Assembly: GCF_036898465.1 (NCBI RefSeq)
Contig: NZ_JARUMJ010000001.1
Location: 682,001 to 746,000 of the forward strand
Length of the DNA: 64,000 nt
Origin: Streptomyces sp. B21-105
Lineage (GTDB): Bacteria > Actinomycetota > Actinomycetes > Streptomycetales > Streptomycetaceae
Reading direction: 5' to 3'
This document shows, piece by piece, positions 27,001 through 35,442 of the stretch. The position numbers and the translations under genes are program-made. Positions within the stretch are counted from its first letter, which is position 1, and each line of letters opens with the position of its first letter. Below the pieces are notes generated by a model that worked only from the letters and a program-made list of their open reading frames with translations, did no database searches and was not told the DNA's origin.

Positions 27001-29219
27001 GGCGGCGGGCCGGCGGCCCGGTCCTGCTGCCGCTGTCCGCCGCCACCGCGGACGGGCTGCTGGACGCCGTCGAGGAGCACCGCAGGCTGCTGGCCGACGG
27101 CGCCGACCCCGGCGCGCTCGCCCGGACGGCCGCCGCCGCGCTGCCCGACGGGGCGCTGCGCGCCGTGCTCGTGGGCGCAGACGGCGCAGAGCTTGCCCGC
27201 CAGTTGGAGCTGGCCGCGCGAGGCCTGCCGGCCGCACACGCCCGTGGCGAGGAGTGGGCCACACCGGCCGGTTCGTTCTCCACCGGGTCGCCGATCGGCC
27301 CGGCGGGGAAGGTGGCGCTGGTCTTCCCCGGCGCGTTCAACTCCTATCCCGGCCTCGGGCGGGACTTCTTCCGGGCCTTCCCCGGGCTGCTCGACCGGTT
27401 CGAGGCGCGCTCCGACGAACCGGCCCGGCTGCTGCGGGAACGCCTGCTGTACCCGCGCGCGCAGACCGCCCGGGGACGGCGCGAGCTGATGGAGCACGAG
27501 TCGGCGCTCGGCGAGGACATCCCGTTCATGCTCGCCACCGGCACCAGCTTCGCCATCCTCTACACCGAACTCGTCCGGGACGTCCTCGGCGTCCCCGTGC
27601 GCGGCGGGTTCGGCTACAGCCTGGGCGAGTCCAGCATGCTGTTCGCGACCGGCGGCTGGCGGTCCGAGGGCCGTCGCGACGACCTCATCAGCGACACCCC
27701 GATCTTCCGCGACCGGCTGTGCGGTGCGCGCCGCACGGTCCGCGAACTGTGGGGGCTGCCGGAGGACACCCCCGACCAGGACGTGTGGGGCAGCCATGTG
27801 CTGCTGACCGACGCGGAGACGGTGCGCGCGGCGCTCGCCCGCTACGACAGGGTGTTCCTCACCCACGTCAACACGCCCCGCGAACTGGTGATCGCCGGCG
27901 ATCCCGCCCAATGCCGGTCGCTCATCGAGGACGTGGGCTGCCCGGCGGCCCGCTCCCCGGTCAACGCCGTCATGCACGCCCCCGTCGTGGACGCCGAACT
28001 CGACGGGCTGGCCGGCCTCAACGACTACCCGACCGGCTCCGTCGGCGATCTGGAGCTGTTCAGCGCCTACGACTACCAGGTGCTGCCCGGGCTCGACCGC
28101 GGGCGGATCTCGCGGCGGATCGCGCACACGCTGCGGTCCACGATCGACTTCCCGCGTCTGGTGCACACCGCCTACGACGCCGGGTACCGCTACTTCATCG
28201 AGGTCGGCCCCAGCGCGACCTGCTCCCGCTGGGTGCGCGACACCCTGGGCGACGCGGCGCACGTGGCCGTGCCCGTGGACCGGCGGGGCAGTTCCGCCGC
28301 CCGTTCCACGGCCCAGTTGGTCGCCCGCCTGGTCGGGCACGGTCTGCCGGTCGACCTGGCCGCGCTGCTCGCCCCGGAGCCGGCCGCGGCGCCGGCCCGG
28401 CGGCAGATCCGGGTGGGCGGCGGCGAGCCGATCCCGGCACGGGTCGCCCGCGGGGCCCGCGAACTCGCGTCTCCCTCCGCCCGGTCCACGGCCCCGGCTC
28501 CGGATCCGGCTCCGGCCTCGGCACCGGTGCCCGCCGCACGGTCCGCCTCGCCGGCCGCCACGGCCGCGCCCTCGGCCCGGCCGGCCGGAACTGCCGTACC
28601 TGCCGGGTCCGCACGATCCGCCGCGCCCGCCGGGACCGCCAGGGCCGCCGGGTCCGGCAGGCCCTCGGGATCAGCCAGGCCTTCGGGGTCCGCCGCGTCC
28701 GCCGGGGCCGCTGCGCCCGCAGGTCCCATCGGGGCCACTGGAGCCGTCCGTTCCGTGGGGGCAGCCGAGTCCGCCGCTTCTGCCGTGCCCTCGGACGCCG
28801 CGTCCGCCACGCCCGCCACACCCGCCACTTCCGTCGGGGCCACCGGGGCCGTCCGGTCCGCGGGGTCCGCAATGCCCTTCGGGGCCACCGGGGGTCCGGG
28901 GACGCCGGATCCGGTACGGCGGGCGGCTCGTCGCTGCCCGTCCCGCCCGACGTCCGGGCCGTACCACCGGCCTCGCCTGTTCCGCCCGTCCCACCCGTCC
29001 CGTCCTCCCCGTCTGTTCCTGTTCCCGTTCCGTTGGAGGAGCCAGCGCCCATGCCCGCTGACCCGACGCTCGCCGACCCCGAGACCCTCACCTTCGACGG
29101 TGACCCGATCGCCTTCCTGCCCTGGGCGCCGGAGGAGCCCGCCGCTCCGGCCGGCCCGCCCGCGGCCCCGTCCCGTCCGGCACACCGGCCGCGGCCGGCC
29201 GCCGCCACCGGCGCCGTGA
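24087..29219 (+). CDS. pfaC: Pfa subunit KS-CLF-AT, probably the 5' part of a frame-split Pfa3/PfaC protein
   Basis: A 1710-codon frame. KS (1-445): Cys199 in DAACASA, His334 in ECHATGT and His371 in GHLLTAAG, so it is condensing-competent. Chain-length-factor-like KS (about 485-980): the active Cys is Ala696 in VSAHAAGT, as expected for a CLF. Acyltransferase (about 1065-1420): VFPGAFNSYPGLGRDFF and Ser1178 in GYSLGES. A 200-residue Ala/Ser/Pro linker follows. From about 28900 the frame becomes Arg/Pro-rich and unlike coding sequence, while the frame one base back reads a sensible linker straight into the DH-DH protein. The last ~105 codons here are probably not natural. In myxobacterial Pfa3, KS-CLF-AT-DH-DH is a single chain. 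Confidence 0.88.
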   Translation: MNTYAVVGLSCLFPGADSPAGFWRNLRAGVDSRREGGEEIFGAAPDDRDADPGHPVYCRKGGFIDDFAFDPSGYLLDAGRLARLDRLFHWSLHVARQALRDSGHADRPDVLARTGLILGNYSLPTPVSAEGSVPLFQEAVLAGLRAARLPALDGLPGPGPLVDGGGLLAENARVSGSPAGVAAAALGLGGPRYALDAACASALYALKLACHHLDTGRVDLVLAGGVCAPDPRLLHVSFSDLHAYPEDGFSQPFDTRSGGIVTSQGAGMLAVKRLADAVRDGDRIHAVVDGVGLSNDGSGRHLLVPQAAGQLQAYELAYAEAGLDPAGIDYLECHATGTPIGDSTEAESVSAYFGGRGRVPLIGSVKGNVGHLLTAAGLAGLLKVILAMAEGHIPPTIGVEQPVTSKDGRVGSDTLVRTGRAWPRGEGPRRAGVSAFGFGGANAHAVLSTPPERPEATERPEATEPPEAAKRPEAADGPQACVPAALDVIGLGAHFGPLESLEAFEQSLHNGADAFRDLPERRWRGLEQTPGGSLDRAGAGPDPLPVGGFVDGVGIDPLDLRIPPADLRMYNLQQALVVKVADEALRDAGFSRAPAEGRSAPPPRRIAVVVNMEIEPYTHARIARYGLGDFLRREFDRAGLHPTEEQRAALAALARDAVADPVGTNEVLSFIGNVMASKISSLWNLTGPSFTVSAHAAGTVEALEIARLLLLDPGIEAVLVGAVDLAGSAEQALLHAGTAAGAAAGAGLSFGAGGPVRRAGDGAGAVLVTRPGGADASAGRRDATGAGGRVYARLDGLALRHALPVDGVVPEAAVEPMAGAAEAALAEAGVRAADVGYLEAHAGGTAVQDRAELDALARVYPAGPGSTALGSAKAQIGDTGCAAAMAGLIRAVLCLHHGYLPGAPGWSRPADELAGSFAASALYVPEYSRPWLRARGTDRRYAAVAVIGADGAHGHLVLSADATRGRTVTADWRRAGGPVLLPLSAATADGLLDAVEEHRRLLADGADPGALARTAAAALPDGALRAVLVGADGAELARQLELAARGLPAAHARGEEWATPAGSFSTGSPIGPAGKVALVFPGAFNSYPGLGRDFFRAFPGLLDRFEARSDEPARLLRERLLYPRAQTARGRRELMEHESALGEDIPFMLATGTSFAILYTELVRDVLGVPVRGGFGYSLGESSMLFATGGWRSEGRRDDLISDTPIFRDRLCGARRTVRELWGLPEDTPDQDVWGSHVLLTDAETVRAALARYDRVFLTHVNTPRELVIAGDPAQCRSLIEDVGCPAARSPVNAVMHAPVVDAELDGLAGLNDYPTGSVGDLELFSAYDYQVLPGLDRGRISRRIAHTLRSTIDFPRLVHTAYDAGYRYFIEVGPSATCSRWVRDTLGDAAHVAVPVDRRGSSAARSTAQLVARLVGHGLPVDLAALLAPEPAAAPARRQIRVGGGEPIPARVARGARELASPSARSTAPAPDPAPASAPVPAARSASPAATAAPSARPAGTAVPAGSARSAAPAGTARAAGSGRPSGSARPSGSAASAGAAAPAGPIGATGAVRSVGAAESAASAVPSDAASATPATPATSVGATGAVRSAGSAMPFGATGGPGTPDPVRRAARRCPSRPTSGPYHRPRLFRPSHPSRPPRLFLFPFRWRSQRPCPLTRRSPTPRPSPSTVTRSPSCPGRRRSPPLRPARPRPRPVRHTGRGRPPPPAP

Positions 29220-31996
29220 CGACCGCGGACGTCATCCGTGAACTGCGCGAACAGATCGTCACCACCCACTCGGTGGTCATGGAGACGCAGCGCGTCCTCC
29301 AGCAGGCCACTCTCAGTCGTGCCGAAGCGCTGCTCGACACGGGTCCGGCCCGCACGAACCCGGCAGCCCCGACGGCCTCGACGGTCCCGACGGCCTCGCC
29401 GGCCGGGCGTCCGGCTGCCCCGGCCCTCCCGGCCGCCGCTCCGTCCGCGCTCTCCCCCGCACCGGCCCCCAGGGCCCTGCCGCCCGTGCCCGAATCCCCC
29501 GCTCCCCCGCTCGGACGCGGCGACGAGATCTGGAACGAGGCCGATCTCCTGGAGTTCGCGACCGGCTCCGTCGCCAAGGTCTTCGGCGAGCGGTTCGCCC
29601 CGATCGACGGGTACGGCAAACGCGTCCGTCTCCCGGCGCCCCCGTACCACTTCGTCACCCGCGTCACCGCGCTCAAGGGCGAGACCGGGGTCTTCGAGCC
29701 CGCCACCATCACCACCGAGTACGACGTGCCGGACGACGCCTGGTACGCGGTGGACGGCGGTGTCCCGCCGGCGGTGACCGTCGAGGCCGGACAGTGCGAC
29801 CTGCTCCTGGTCAGCTACCTCGGCATCGACTTCAGGAACCGCGGCGAGCGCGTCTACCGGCTGCTCGACAGCTCCCTGATCTTCCACGGCGATCTGCCGC
29901 GCACCGGGCAGACCCTGCGCTACGACATCTCCATCGACCGCTTCGTCCACAACGGCGACACCACGCTCTTCTTCTTCAGCTACCTCTGTTACGCCGACGG
30001 CGAGCTGATCCTCGAACTCAAGGACGCCTGCGCCGGCTTCTTCAGCGCGGCGGAACTGGCCACGCCGCTCGGCGTCGTCATGACCGCCAAGGAGAAGGCC
30101 GCGCGGGAGGCGCTCACCAGGACCTCGTTCAAGCCGCTGGCCCGCACCGACCGCGATCACCTCACCCCGGCCGACCTGGAACTGCTCGCGCAGGGCCGCC
30201 CCGGCGACGTCTTCGGCCCCGACCACGCCCAGGACGAGGGCGTCAACCCCTCCCTGCGTCTCCCCCACGAGATGCTGCGCATGATCGACGACGTCACCAT
30301 CGACCGCACCGGCGGACCGCGCGGCATCGGACGGATCAGCGCGACCAAGCGACTCGAGCCCGACGCCTGGTACTTCACCTGCCACTTCCCCGACGACCCG
30401 GTCCTCGCCGGCTCCCTGGTCGCCGAGGGGGCGGTGCAGCTGCTCCAGATCTACCTGCTGCACCAGGGCCTGCACCTCACACTGCCCGACGCCCGCTTCC
30501 AGACCGTGACGGGCCGCCGCATCGACGTCCAGGTGCGCGGTCAGATCACCCCGCGCGACCGGGAGATCCGCTACGAGGTCGAGGTGATGGAACTGACGCT
30601 GCTGCCGCGGCCCACCGTGGTCGCCGACGTCCTCATCTACCTCGGCGACAAGCCCGTCGTCCGGATGAAGAACCTGGGCCTGAAGATCCAGGAGAAGGAG
30701 GGCACCGCGTACCGCCCGGAGACCGGCGGGATGCCGCGGTTCCTCGGCCGCCGCAACCGCGACGGCGAGCCGGCGATGATCAACGAGCTGCATCTGGCGC
30801 ACGCCGCCAAGGGGCAGCTGGACATGGCCATGGGTCCCGAGTTCGAGATCTACCGCGACCGCCGGGCGCCCTACATCCCCAACGGGGACTTCCAGTTCGT
30901 CGACCGGGTCATGTCCCTCACCGGCGCCCGCGGCGATCTGCGCCCCGGGGCGGAGATGGTGACCGAGTACGACTCGCCGGCCGACGCCTGGTACTACCGG
31001 CACAACTCCCACCCGCACATGCCCAACTGCGTCTACATGGAGTCCTCGCTCCAGGCGGCCATCTTCCTCGGCTACTACCTGGGCGCCACCCTCAAGCAGC
31101 CGCAGGAGGAGTACGCGATCCGCAACCTCGACGGCCGTGCCACCCTCGTCAAGGACGTGGACCTGCGCGGGAAGACCGTCCGCCACCGGTCCCGGCTGCT
31201 GATGACGAGCGCGGTCTCCGGGGCCGTCCTGCAGAACTTCTCCTACGAACTGTCCGCCGACGGCGAGGTGTTCTACACCGGTGAATCGCTCTTCGGCTAC
31301 TTCAGCGACAACGCGCTCGCCAACCAGGTCGGCCTCGACAGCGGGACGTACGTCGCGCCGTGGCTCGAACAGGAGCGGGAGCAGGGCCGGCCGGCCGACG
31401 ACCGGGTGCGGCGCATCGAACTGCCCGCCGACGCGGCCGTGTTCACCGACCCGGCGCTGGGCGCGCTGCGGCTGCCGGGCGGCCACTTCCAGCTCGTGGA
31501 CCGGGTCGACCTGGTCGAGGACGGCGGCCGGCACGGCGCCGGATATCTCACCGGGTACCGGGAGATCCGTCCCGACGAGTGGTACTTCGACTGCCACTTC
31601 CACCGTGACCCGGTGATGCCCGGTTCGCTCGGCGTCGAGGCCGTGCTGCAGGCGATGCGGCTGTTCGTACTGGAGCGCGGACTCGCCGAGGGCGTCGAAC
31701 GGCCGCGGTTCGCCATGGCGACCGACGTGGAGATGAAGTGGAAGTACCGGGGCCAGATCCTGCGGGACGACCGGGAGCTCCGCTTCGACGTGCACATCAA
31801 GGAGGTCCGCCGGGAGGCGGACCGGGTGCTGCTGATCGCCGACGCCGACCTGTGGAAGCCCGGCCTTCGGATCTACGAACTCACCGATGTGGCGATCGAG
31901 GTCCGCAGTTGCGCCGACGACCCCGCCGCCCCTGCCGCCTGGGCCCCCTCCGCCTCGGCCTCCTCCTCCTCGTCCTTCTCCTCCGACGAAGCCTGA
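29051..31996 (+). CDS. Pfa DH-DH subunit (four FabA-like hotdog folds)
   Basis: A 981-residue dehydratase-isomerase unit, counted from ATG 29051, which has GGAGGA ten bases upstream. After a linker with a helical segment (VIRELREQIVTTHSVVMETQ) come four FabA-type hotdogs forming two double domains. Two carry the active-site pattern: His445 in CHFPDDPVLAGS and His849 in CHFHRDPVMPGS. Their partners have HNSHPHMPNC and a degenerate first copy (VDGGVPPAV). Such pairs dehydrate 3-hydroxyacyl-ACP and, in PUFA synthases, set cis double bonds by isomerisation. The gene overlaps the preceding frame by 169 bases. It may be translated on its own through the ribosome binding site or be the second half of a single Pfa3-like protein. 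Confidence 0.9.
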   Translation: MPADPTLADPETLTFDGDPIAFLPWAPEEPAAPAGPPAAPSRPAHRPRPAAATGAVTTADVIRELREQIVTTHSVVMETQRVLQQATLSRAEALLDTGPARTNPAAPTASTVPTASPAGRPAAPALPAAAPSALSPAPAPRALPPVPESPAPPLGRGDEIWNEADLLEFATGSVAKVFGERFAPIDGYGKRVRLPAPPYHFVTRVTALKGETGVFEPATITTEYDVPDDAWYAVDGGVPPAVTVEAGQCDLLLVSYLGIDFRNRGERVYRLLDSSLIFHGDLPRTGQTLRYDISIDRFVHNGDTTLFFFSYLCYADGELILELKDACAGFFSAAELATPLGVVMTAKEKAAREALTRTSFKPLARTDRDHLTPADLELLAQGRPGDVFGPDHAQDEGVNPSLRLPHEMLRMIDDVTIDRTGGPRGIGRISATKRLEPDAWYFTCHFPDDPVLAGSLVAEGAVQLLQIYLLHQGLHLTLPDARFQTVTGRRIDVQVRGQITPRDREIRYEVEVMELTLLPRPTVVADVLIYLGDKPVVRMKNLGLKIQEKEGTAYRPETGGMPRFLGRRNRDGEPAMINELHLAHAAKGQLDMAMGPEFEIYRDRRAPYIPNGDFQFVDRVMSLTGARGDLRPGAEMVTEYDSPADAWYYRHNSHPHMPNCVYMESSLQAAIFLGYYLGATLKQPQEEYAIRNLDGRATLVKDVDLRGKTVRHRSRLLMTSAVSGAVLQNFSYELSADGEVFYTGESLFGYFSDNALANQVGLDSGTYVAPWLEQEREQGRPADDRVRRIELPADAAVFTDPALGALRLPGGHFQLVDRVDLVEDGGRHGAGYLTGYREIRPDEWYFDCHFHRDPVMPGSLGVEAVLQAMRLFVLERGLAEGVERPRFAMATDVEMKWKYRGQILRDDRELRFDVHIKEVRREADRVLLIADADLWKPGLRIYELTDVAIEVRSCADDPAAPAAWAPSASASSSSSFSSDEA

Positions 31997-32031
31997 CCGG
32001 ACGCCCGTCCAGCCCAAGGAGCTGCGTTCTC

Positions 32032-33657
32032 ATGACCATGCACGTGCCCCCGCTCCGCTGGTCCGGGGAGGGGTACCCGAGCACCGACGCCGCGAGCGTC
32101 TACCAGGCTCTGGCCGAACTGGAGGCCCCCTGCTTCGTCGTACGGACGGCGACCGGGACCGGTGTCGTCGCCGGTGGCACCGCGGTGGCGGGCGGAGCGG
32201 GACCGGTGGTGCTCGCCGCGGCCCAGCCGCTGCCCCCGCACCGCCTCGGCTCCGCCGCGTTCCTCGCCGCCCACGGGGTGAGCCGGCCCTACATGGCCGG
32301 CGCCATGGCGGGCGGGATCGCCTCCGCCGACCTGGTGATCGCGCTGGCCCGTGCCGGATGTCTGGCGTCCTACGGGGCCGCCGGACTGCTGCCGGAGACG
32401 ATCGCGAAGGCGCTTGCCCGGTTCGCCGCCGAGATCCCCAGCCAGCCGTACGCCGTCAACCTGATCCACTCGCCGAGTGAGCAGCGGCTCGAACGGGAGG
32501 CGGTGGAGCTGTTCCTCGCGCACGGTGTGCGCTGTGTCGAGGCCTCCGCCTACATGGACCTCACCCCGCACGTGGTGCGCTACCGGCTGGCCGGGCTGAG
32601 CCGGGGCCCCGACGGCCGGGTGGTGGCCGGGAACCGGCTGATCGCCAAGGTGTCGCGGCCCGAGACCGCCGAACGCTTCATGCGCCCGGCGCCCGCGGCC
32701 CTGGTCAGCGCGCTTTCGGCGCAGGGGCTGATCACCTCGGAGCAGGCCGGGCTCGCCCACCATGTGCCGCTGGCCGACGACATCACCGTGGAGGCGGACT
32801 CCGGGGGGCACACGGACCGGCGTCCGCTGCCGGTGCTGCTGCCCACGCTGCTCCGGCTGCGTGACGCGGTCCAGCGCGAGCACCGCTATCCGGTGCCGGT
32901 CCGGGTCGGCGCGGCCGGCGGGCTCGGTACCCCCGGCGCGGTGGCCGCCGCCTTCGCGATGGGCGCCGCGTACGTGGTCACCGGGTCCGTCAACCAGGCG
33001 TGCCTGGAGTCCGGGGCGTCGCCGGCCGCGCGGGCGAAGCTGGCCGAGGCGGGCATCGCCGACTGCGACATGGCGCCGGCCGCCGACATGTTCGAGATGG
33101 GCGTGGAGCTGCAGGTGCTGAAGAAGGGCACGCTGTTCCCGATGCGGGCCCGCCGTCTGTACCAGCTCTACCAGGCCTTCGACGGGCTAGAGGCGATCCC
33201 GGCGGACGAGCGGGCCAAGCTGGAGCAGCAGGTCTTCCGGCGTCCGCTGGAGGAGGTGTGGCAGGAGTGCGTGGGCTACTTCGAGCGCCGTGACCCCGAG
33301 CAGCTCGCCCGTGCCGCCGGCAACCCCAAGCGCCGGATGGCGCTCGTCTTCCGCTGGTACCTCGGCATGGCCTCGCGCTGGGCGGTGACCGGTGACGAGG
33401 AACGGAGCATGGACTACCAGATCTGGTGCGGTCCGGCGATGGGCGGCTTCAACGACTGGGTGACCGGCAGCTATCTGAAGAACCCGGCCAACCGGCGGGC
33501 CGCCGAGGTCGCGCATCACCTGCTGCGGGGCGCCGCCTTCCACACCCGGCTGGCCCAGCTGCGCACGGCCGGGGTGGGCATCCCGTCCGCGTGCGCGGAC
33601 TACCGGCCGGTGCCGCTGGAGGCCCCGGCGGGCCAGACCCCGGCGGGCGCCCGATGA
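32032..33657 (+). CDS. pfaD: PfaD-family trans-acting enoyl reductase
   Basis: A 541-residue FMN-dependent reductase of the PfaD family (2-nitropropane-dioxygenase-like barrel), supplying the enoyl-reduction step in trans. Visible segments are RPYMAGAMAGGIASADLVIALARAG split across the N-terminal barrel, the flavin-site regions DITVEADSGGHTDRRPLP and VGAAGGLGTPGAVAAAF, and the C-terminal helices with MDYQIWCGPAMGGFNDWV typical of PfaD. ATG 32032 has AAGGAG ten bases upstream; a second ATG is six bases on. It is 35 bases after the DH-DH gene, and its stop overlaps the next start (ATGA). With PfaA and PfaC it completes the KS/KR/DH/ER set. Confidence 0.95.
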   Translation: MTMHVPPLRWSGEGYPSTDAASVYQALAELEAPCFVVRTATGTGVVAGGTAVAGGAGPVVLAAAQPLPPHRLGSAAFLAAHGVSRPYMAGAMAGGIASADLVIALARAGCLASYGAAGLLPETIAKALARFAAEIPSQPYAVNLIHSPSEQRLEREAVELFLAHGVRCVEASAYMDLTPHVVRYRLAGLSRGPDGRVVAGNRLIAKVSRPETAERFMRPAPAALVSALSAQGLITSEQAGLAHHVPLADDITVEADSGGHTDRRPLPVLLPTLLRLRDAVQREHRYPVPVRVGAAGGLGTPGAVAAAFAMGAAYVVTGSVNQACLESGASPAARAKLAEAGIADCDMAPAADMFEMGVELQVLKKGTLFPMRARRLYQLYQAFDGLEAIPADERAKLEQQVFRRPLEEVWQECVGYFERRDPEQLARAAGNPKRRMALVFRWYLGMASRWAVTGDEERSMDYQIWCGPAMGGFNDWVTGSYLKNPANRRAAEVAHHLLRGAAFHTRLAQLRTAGVGIPSACADYRPVPLEAPAGQTPAGAR

Positions 33658-35429
33658 CCGCGCCGACGCCCGACGGGCCGACTTCCACAGCCCTGGTGAC
33701 CCAGGCGTCGACTCCCGCGCCGCTGACTCCCGAGCGCCTGGAGGAGACGCTGGGCGACCCCTACGACGACGACAATCCGTACGGGTTCGCGGCGGCGGTG
33801 GCCCGCGACGAGGCCGACGCGTTCCCCGAGGAGCTGTGCGCGGCGCTGCGGGGCACGGGCTTCCATCTCGCCTACCTGCCCCAGGAGTGGGGAGGCTCCT
33901 TCGAGACGTTCGACCGCAGCATCGCCCTGGTGCGGGCCGCCGCCCGCCGGGACGTGAACGTGATGCCCGGCACCATGTTCAGCATCATCGCCGCGACCTG
34001 TCTGCAGATCCACGGCAGCCCGGAGCAGCGCGAGCGGGTCGCGGCGATCCTGCGTGAGGGCGGGGCCGTGGCGTTCGCGCTGTCCGAGGCGGAGCACGGC
34101 AGCGATCTGCTGGCGGGCGAGGTGCGGCTGGCCGACGACGGAACGCTGCACGGCGAGAAGTGGATGGTCGGCAACGGAAGTCGCTGCTCGGCCGTCTACG
34201 TGGTGGCCCGGACCGGGGAGCGCGGGCCCGGCGCCTTCTCCTCGTTCCTGCTCGACCTCGCCGGACTGCGGGCGGAGAGCGACGGTCTGACCCGGGCGGC
34301 CTCGCCGCGCACCGGCGGGATGCGCGGCATGGACTTCGCGCATCTGCGGTTCGCCGGGCTGCCGGTGCCCGAGGACGCCCGGGTCGGGAGGGCGGGCGAG
34401 GGCCTGGAGGTCGCCATCAAGGCGCAGCAGGCGGTCCGGCTGATGAGCATGGCCGGCTCGCTGGGCATCGCGGACTCGGCGCTGCGGCTCGCCCTCGACT
34501 TCGCCCTCGAGCGCCGGTTCGGGCGGGCCGTGCTCAGTGAGACGCCGTACGTGCGCCGGGATCTGGCGGCCGCCTCGGCCGCGCTGATCGCCGCGGACGC
34601 GGTGGCGCTGGCCGCCTCCAGGGGGGTCCACGCGCTGCCGGAGGCCTTCAGCGTGTGGGGCCCGGCGGCCAAGCACGTGGTGGCCGAGGCGAGCGAGGAA
34701 CTGGTCCGGCGCTGTGGGGCGGTGCTCGCCACGCGTTCGGTGCTGCGGGCCGGCGCGCCGGGCTCCGGAATGTTCCAGAAGTTGCAGCGCGACGCGCAGG
34801 TGGTGCGGGTCATCGACGCCAGTCCGCTGGCCAACCTGCGGTCCTACGCGGGTCAGATCCGCACGCTGGCGGCCGGCGGCGCGGAGGTGAAGCCGGACGT
34901 GCTGGAGAGCGTCTTCACCCCGGGCGCCCCGCTCCCGCCGTACCGGCCGGCCCTGTTCGATCTCGTCACGCGCGGGGCCGATCCGGTGCTGGGCGGTCTC
35001 GGGCCGGTCGCCGACGCCGTCGGCGAGGCGCTGCGGGGGGACGAGGGGCCCGCCGCCGCCCTGGTCGCCGAGCTGGCCGGGCAGGTGGCCGTGCTCCCCG
35101 CGCTGACCGAGCGGGCCACCGCCCGTGGCGCCGACCCCAACGAGCTGGTGGATCTCGCCGAACGGTACGCCTGGCTGCACGGCGCCGCCGCCTGCCTCCG
35201 CCTGTGGTGGGCGAACCGGGACCGCTCGCTCTACGGCGCCGCGCCCGGTTCCCCCGGCTGGCTCGGCGCGGCCCTCGGCTACCTCATGGCCCGCGCGGAC
35301 GGCGTCGACCCACGCCGGCGCGGCCCCGCACTGTCGCCCGCGCTGGACGCGGCGCTGGCGCTGCGTGAGCGCAACCGGATGTTCACCGCCCTGCCCGTCG
35401 TCCTGGCCGCCCGGCGCGCGGCCTCCTGA
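33654..35429 (+). CDS. Acyl-CoA dehydrogenase-like flavoprotein 1
   Basis: A 591-residue protein with the ACAD fold plus a ~190-residue C-terminal helical extension. The N-terminal helices are followed by FALSEAEHGSDL (flavin-contacting strand) and GEKWMVGNGSRCSAVYVVART. The C-terminal helix bundle contains RDLAAASAALIAADAVAL. The catalytic Glu position of standard ACADs (nine residues after an RD pair) is Asp in QRDAQVVRVIDAS. Its start overlaps the pfaD stop (ATGA). It is the same length as the next gene and clearly paralogous, so they may act as a heterodimer. A role in desaturating an ACP- or CoA-bound acyl chain is inferred from context only. Confidence 0.85.
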   Translation: MTAPTPDGPTSTALVTQASTPAPLTPERLEETLGDPYDDDNPYGFAAAVARDEADAFPEELCAALRGTGFHLAYLPQEWGGSFETFDRSIALVRAAARRDVNVMPGTMFSIIAATCLQIHGSPEQRERVAAILREGGAVAFALSEAEHGSDLLAGEVRLADDGTLHGEKWMVGNGSRCSAVYVVARTGERGPGAFSSFLLDLAGLRAESDGLTRAASPRTGGMRGMDFAHLRFAGLPVPEDARVGRAGEGLEVAIKAQQAVRLMSMAGSLGIADSALRLALDFALERRFGRAVLSETPYVRRDLAAASAALIAADAVALAASRGVHALPEAFSVWGPAAKHVVAEASEELVRRCGAVLATRSVLRAGAPGSGMFQKLQRDAQVVRVIDASPLANLRSYAGQIRTLAAGGAEVKPDVLESVFTPGAPLPPYRPALFDLVTRGADPVLGGLGPVADAVGEALRGDEGPAAALVAELAGQVAVLPALTERATARGADPNELVDLAERYAWLHGAAACLRLWWANRDRSLYGAAPGSPGWLGAALGYLMARADGVDPRRRGPALSPALDAALALRERNRMFTALPVVLAARRAAS

Positions 35430-35442
35430 CAGGAGCACCCTC

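Noticed and set aside
16809..28340. Several minus-strand open frames of 900-1400 codons opposite the Pfa megasynthase genes
   Set aside because: They mirror strongly coding plus-strand frames, contain no recognisable domain and are typical shadows in high-GC DNA.
29051..29219. A genuine 169-bp functional overlap of the two Pfa frames
   Set aside because: The last part of the upstream frame has non-coding composition, so a frame change near 28890 is the better explanation; the overlap is kept only as an annotation possibility.
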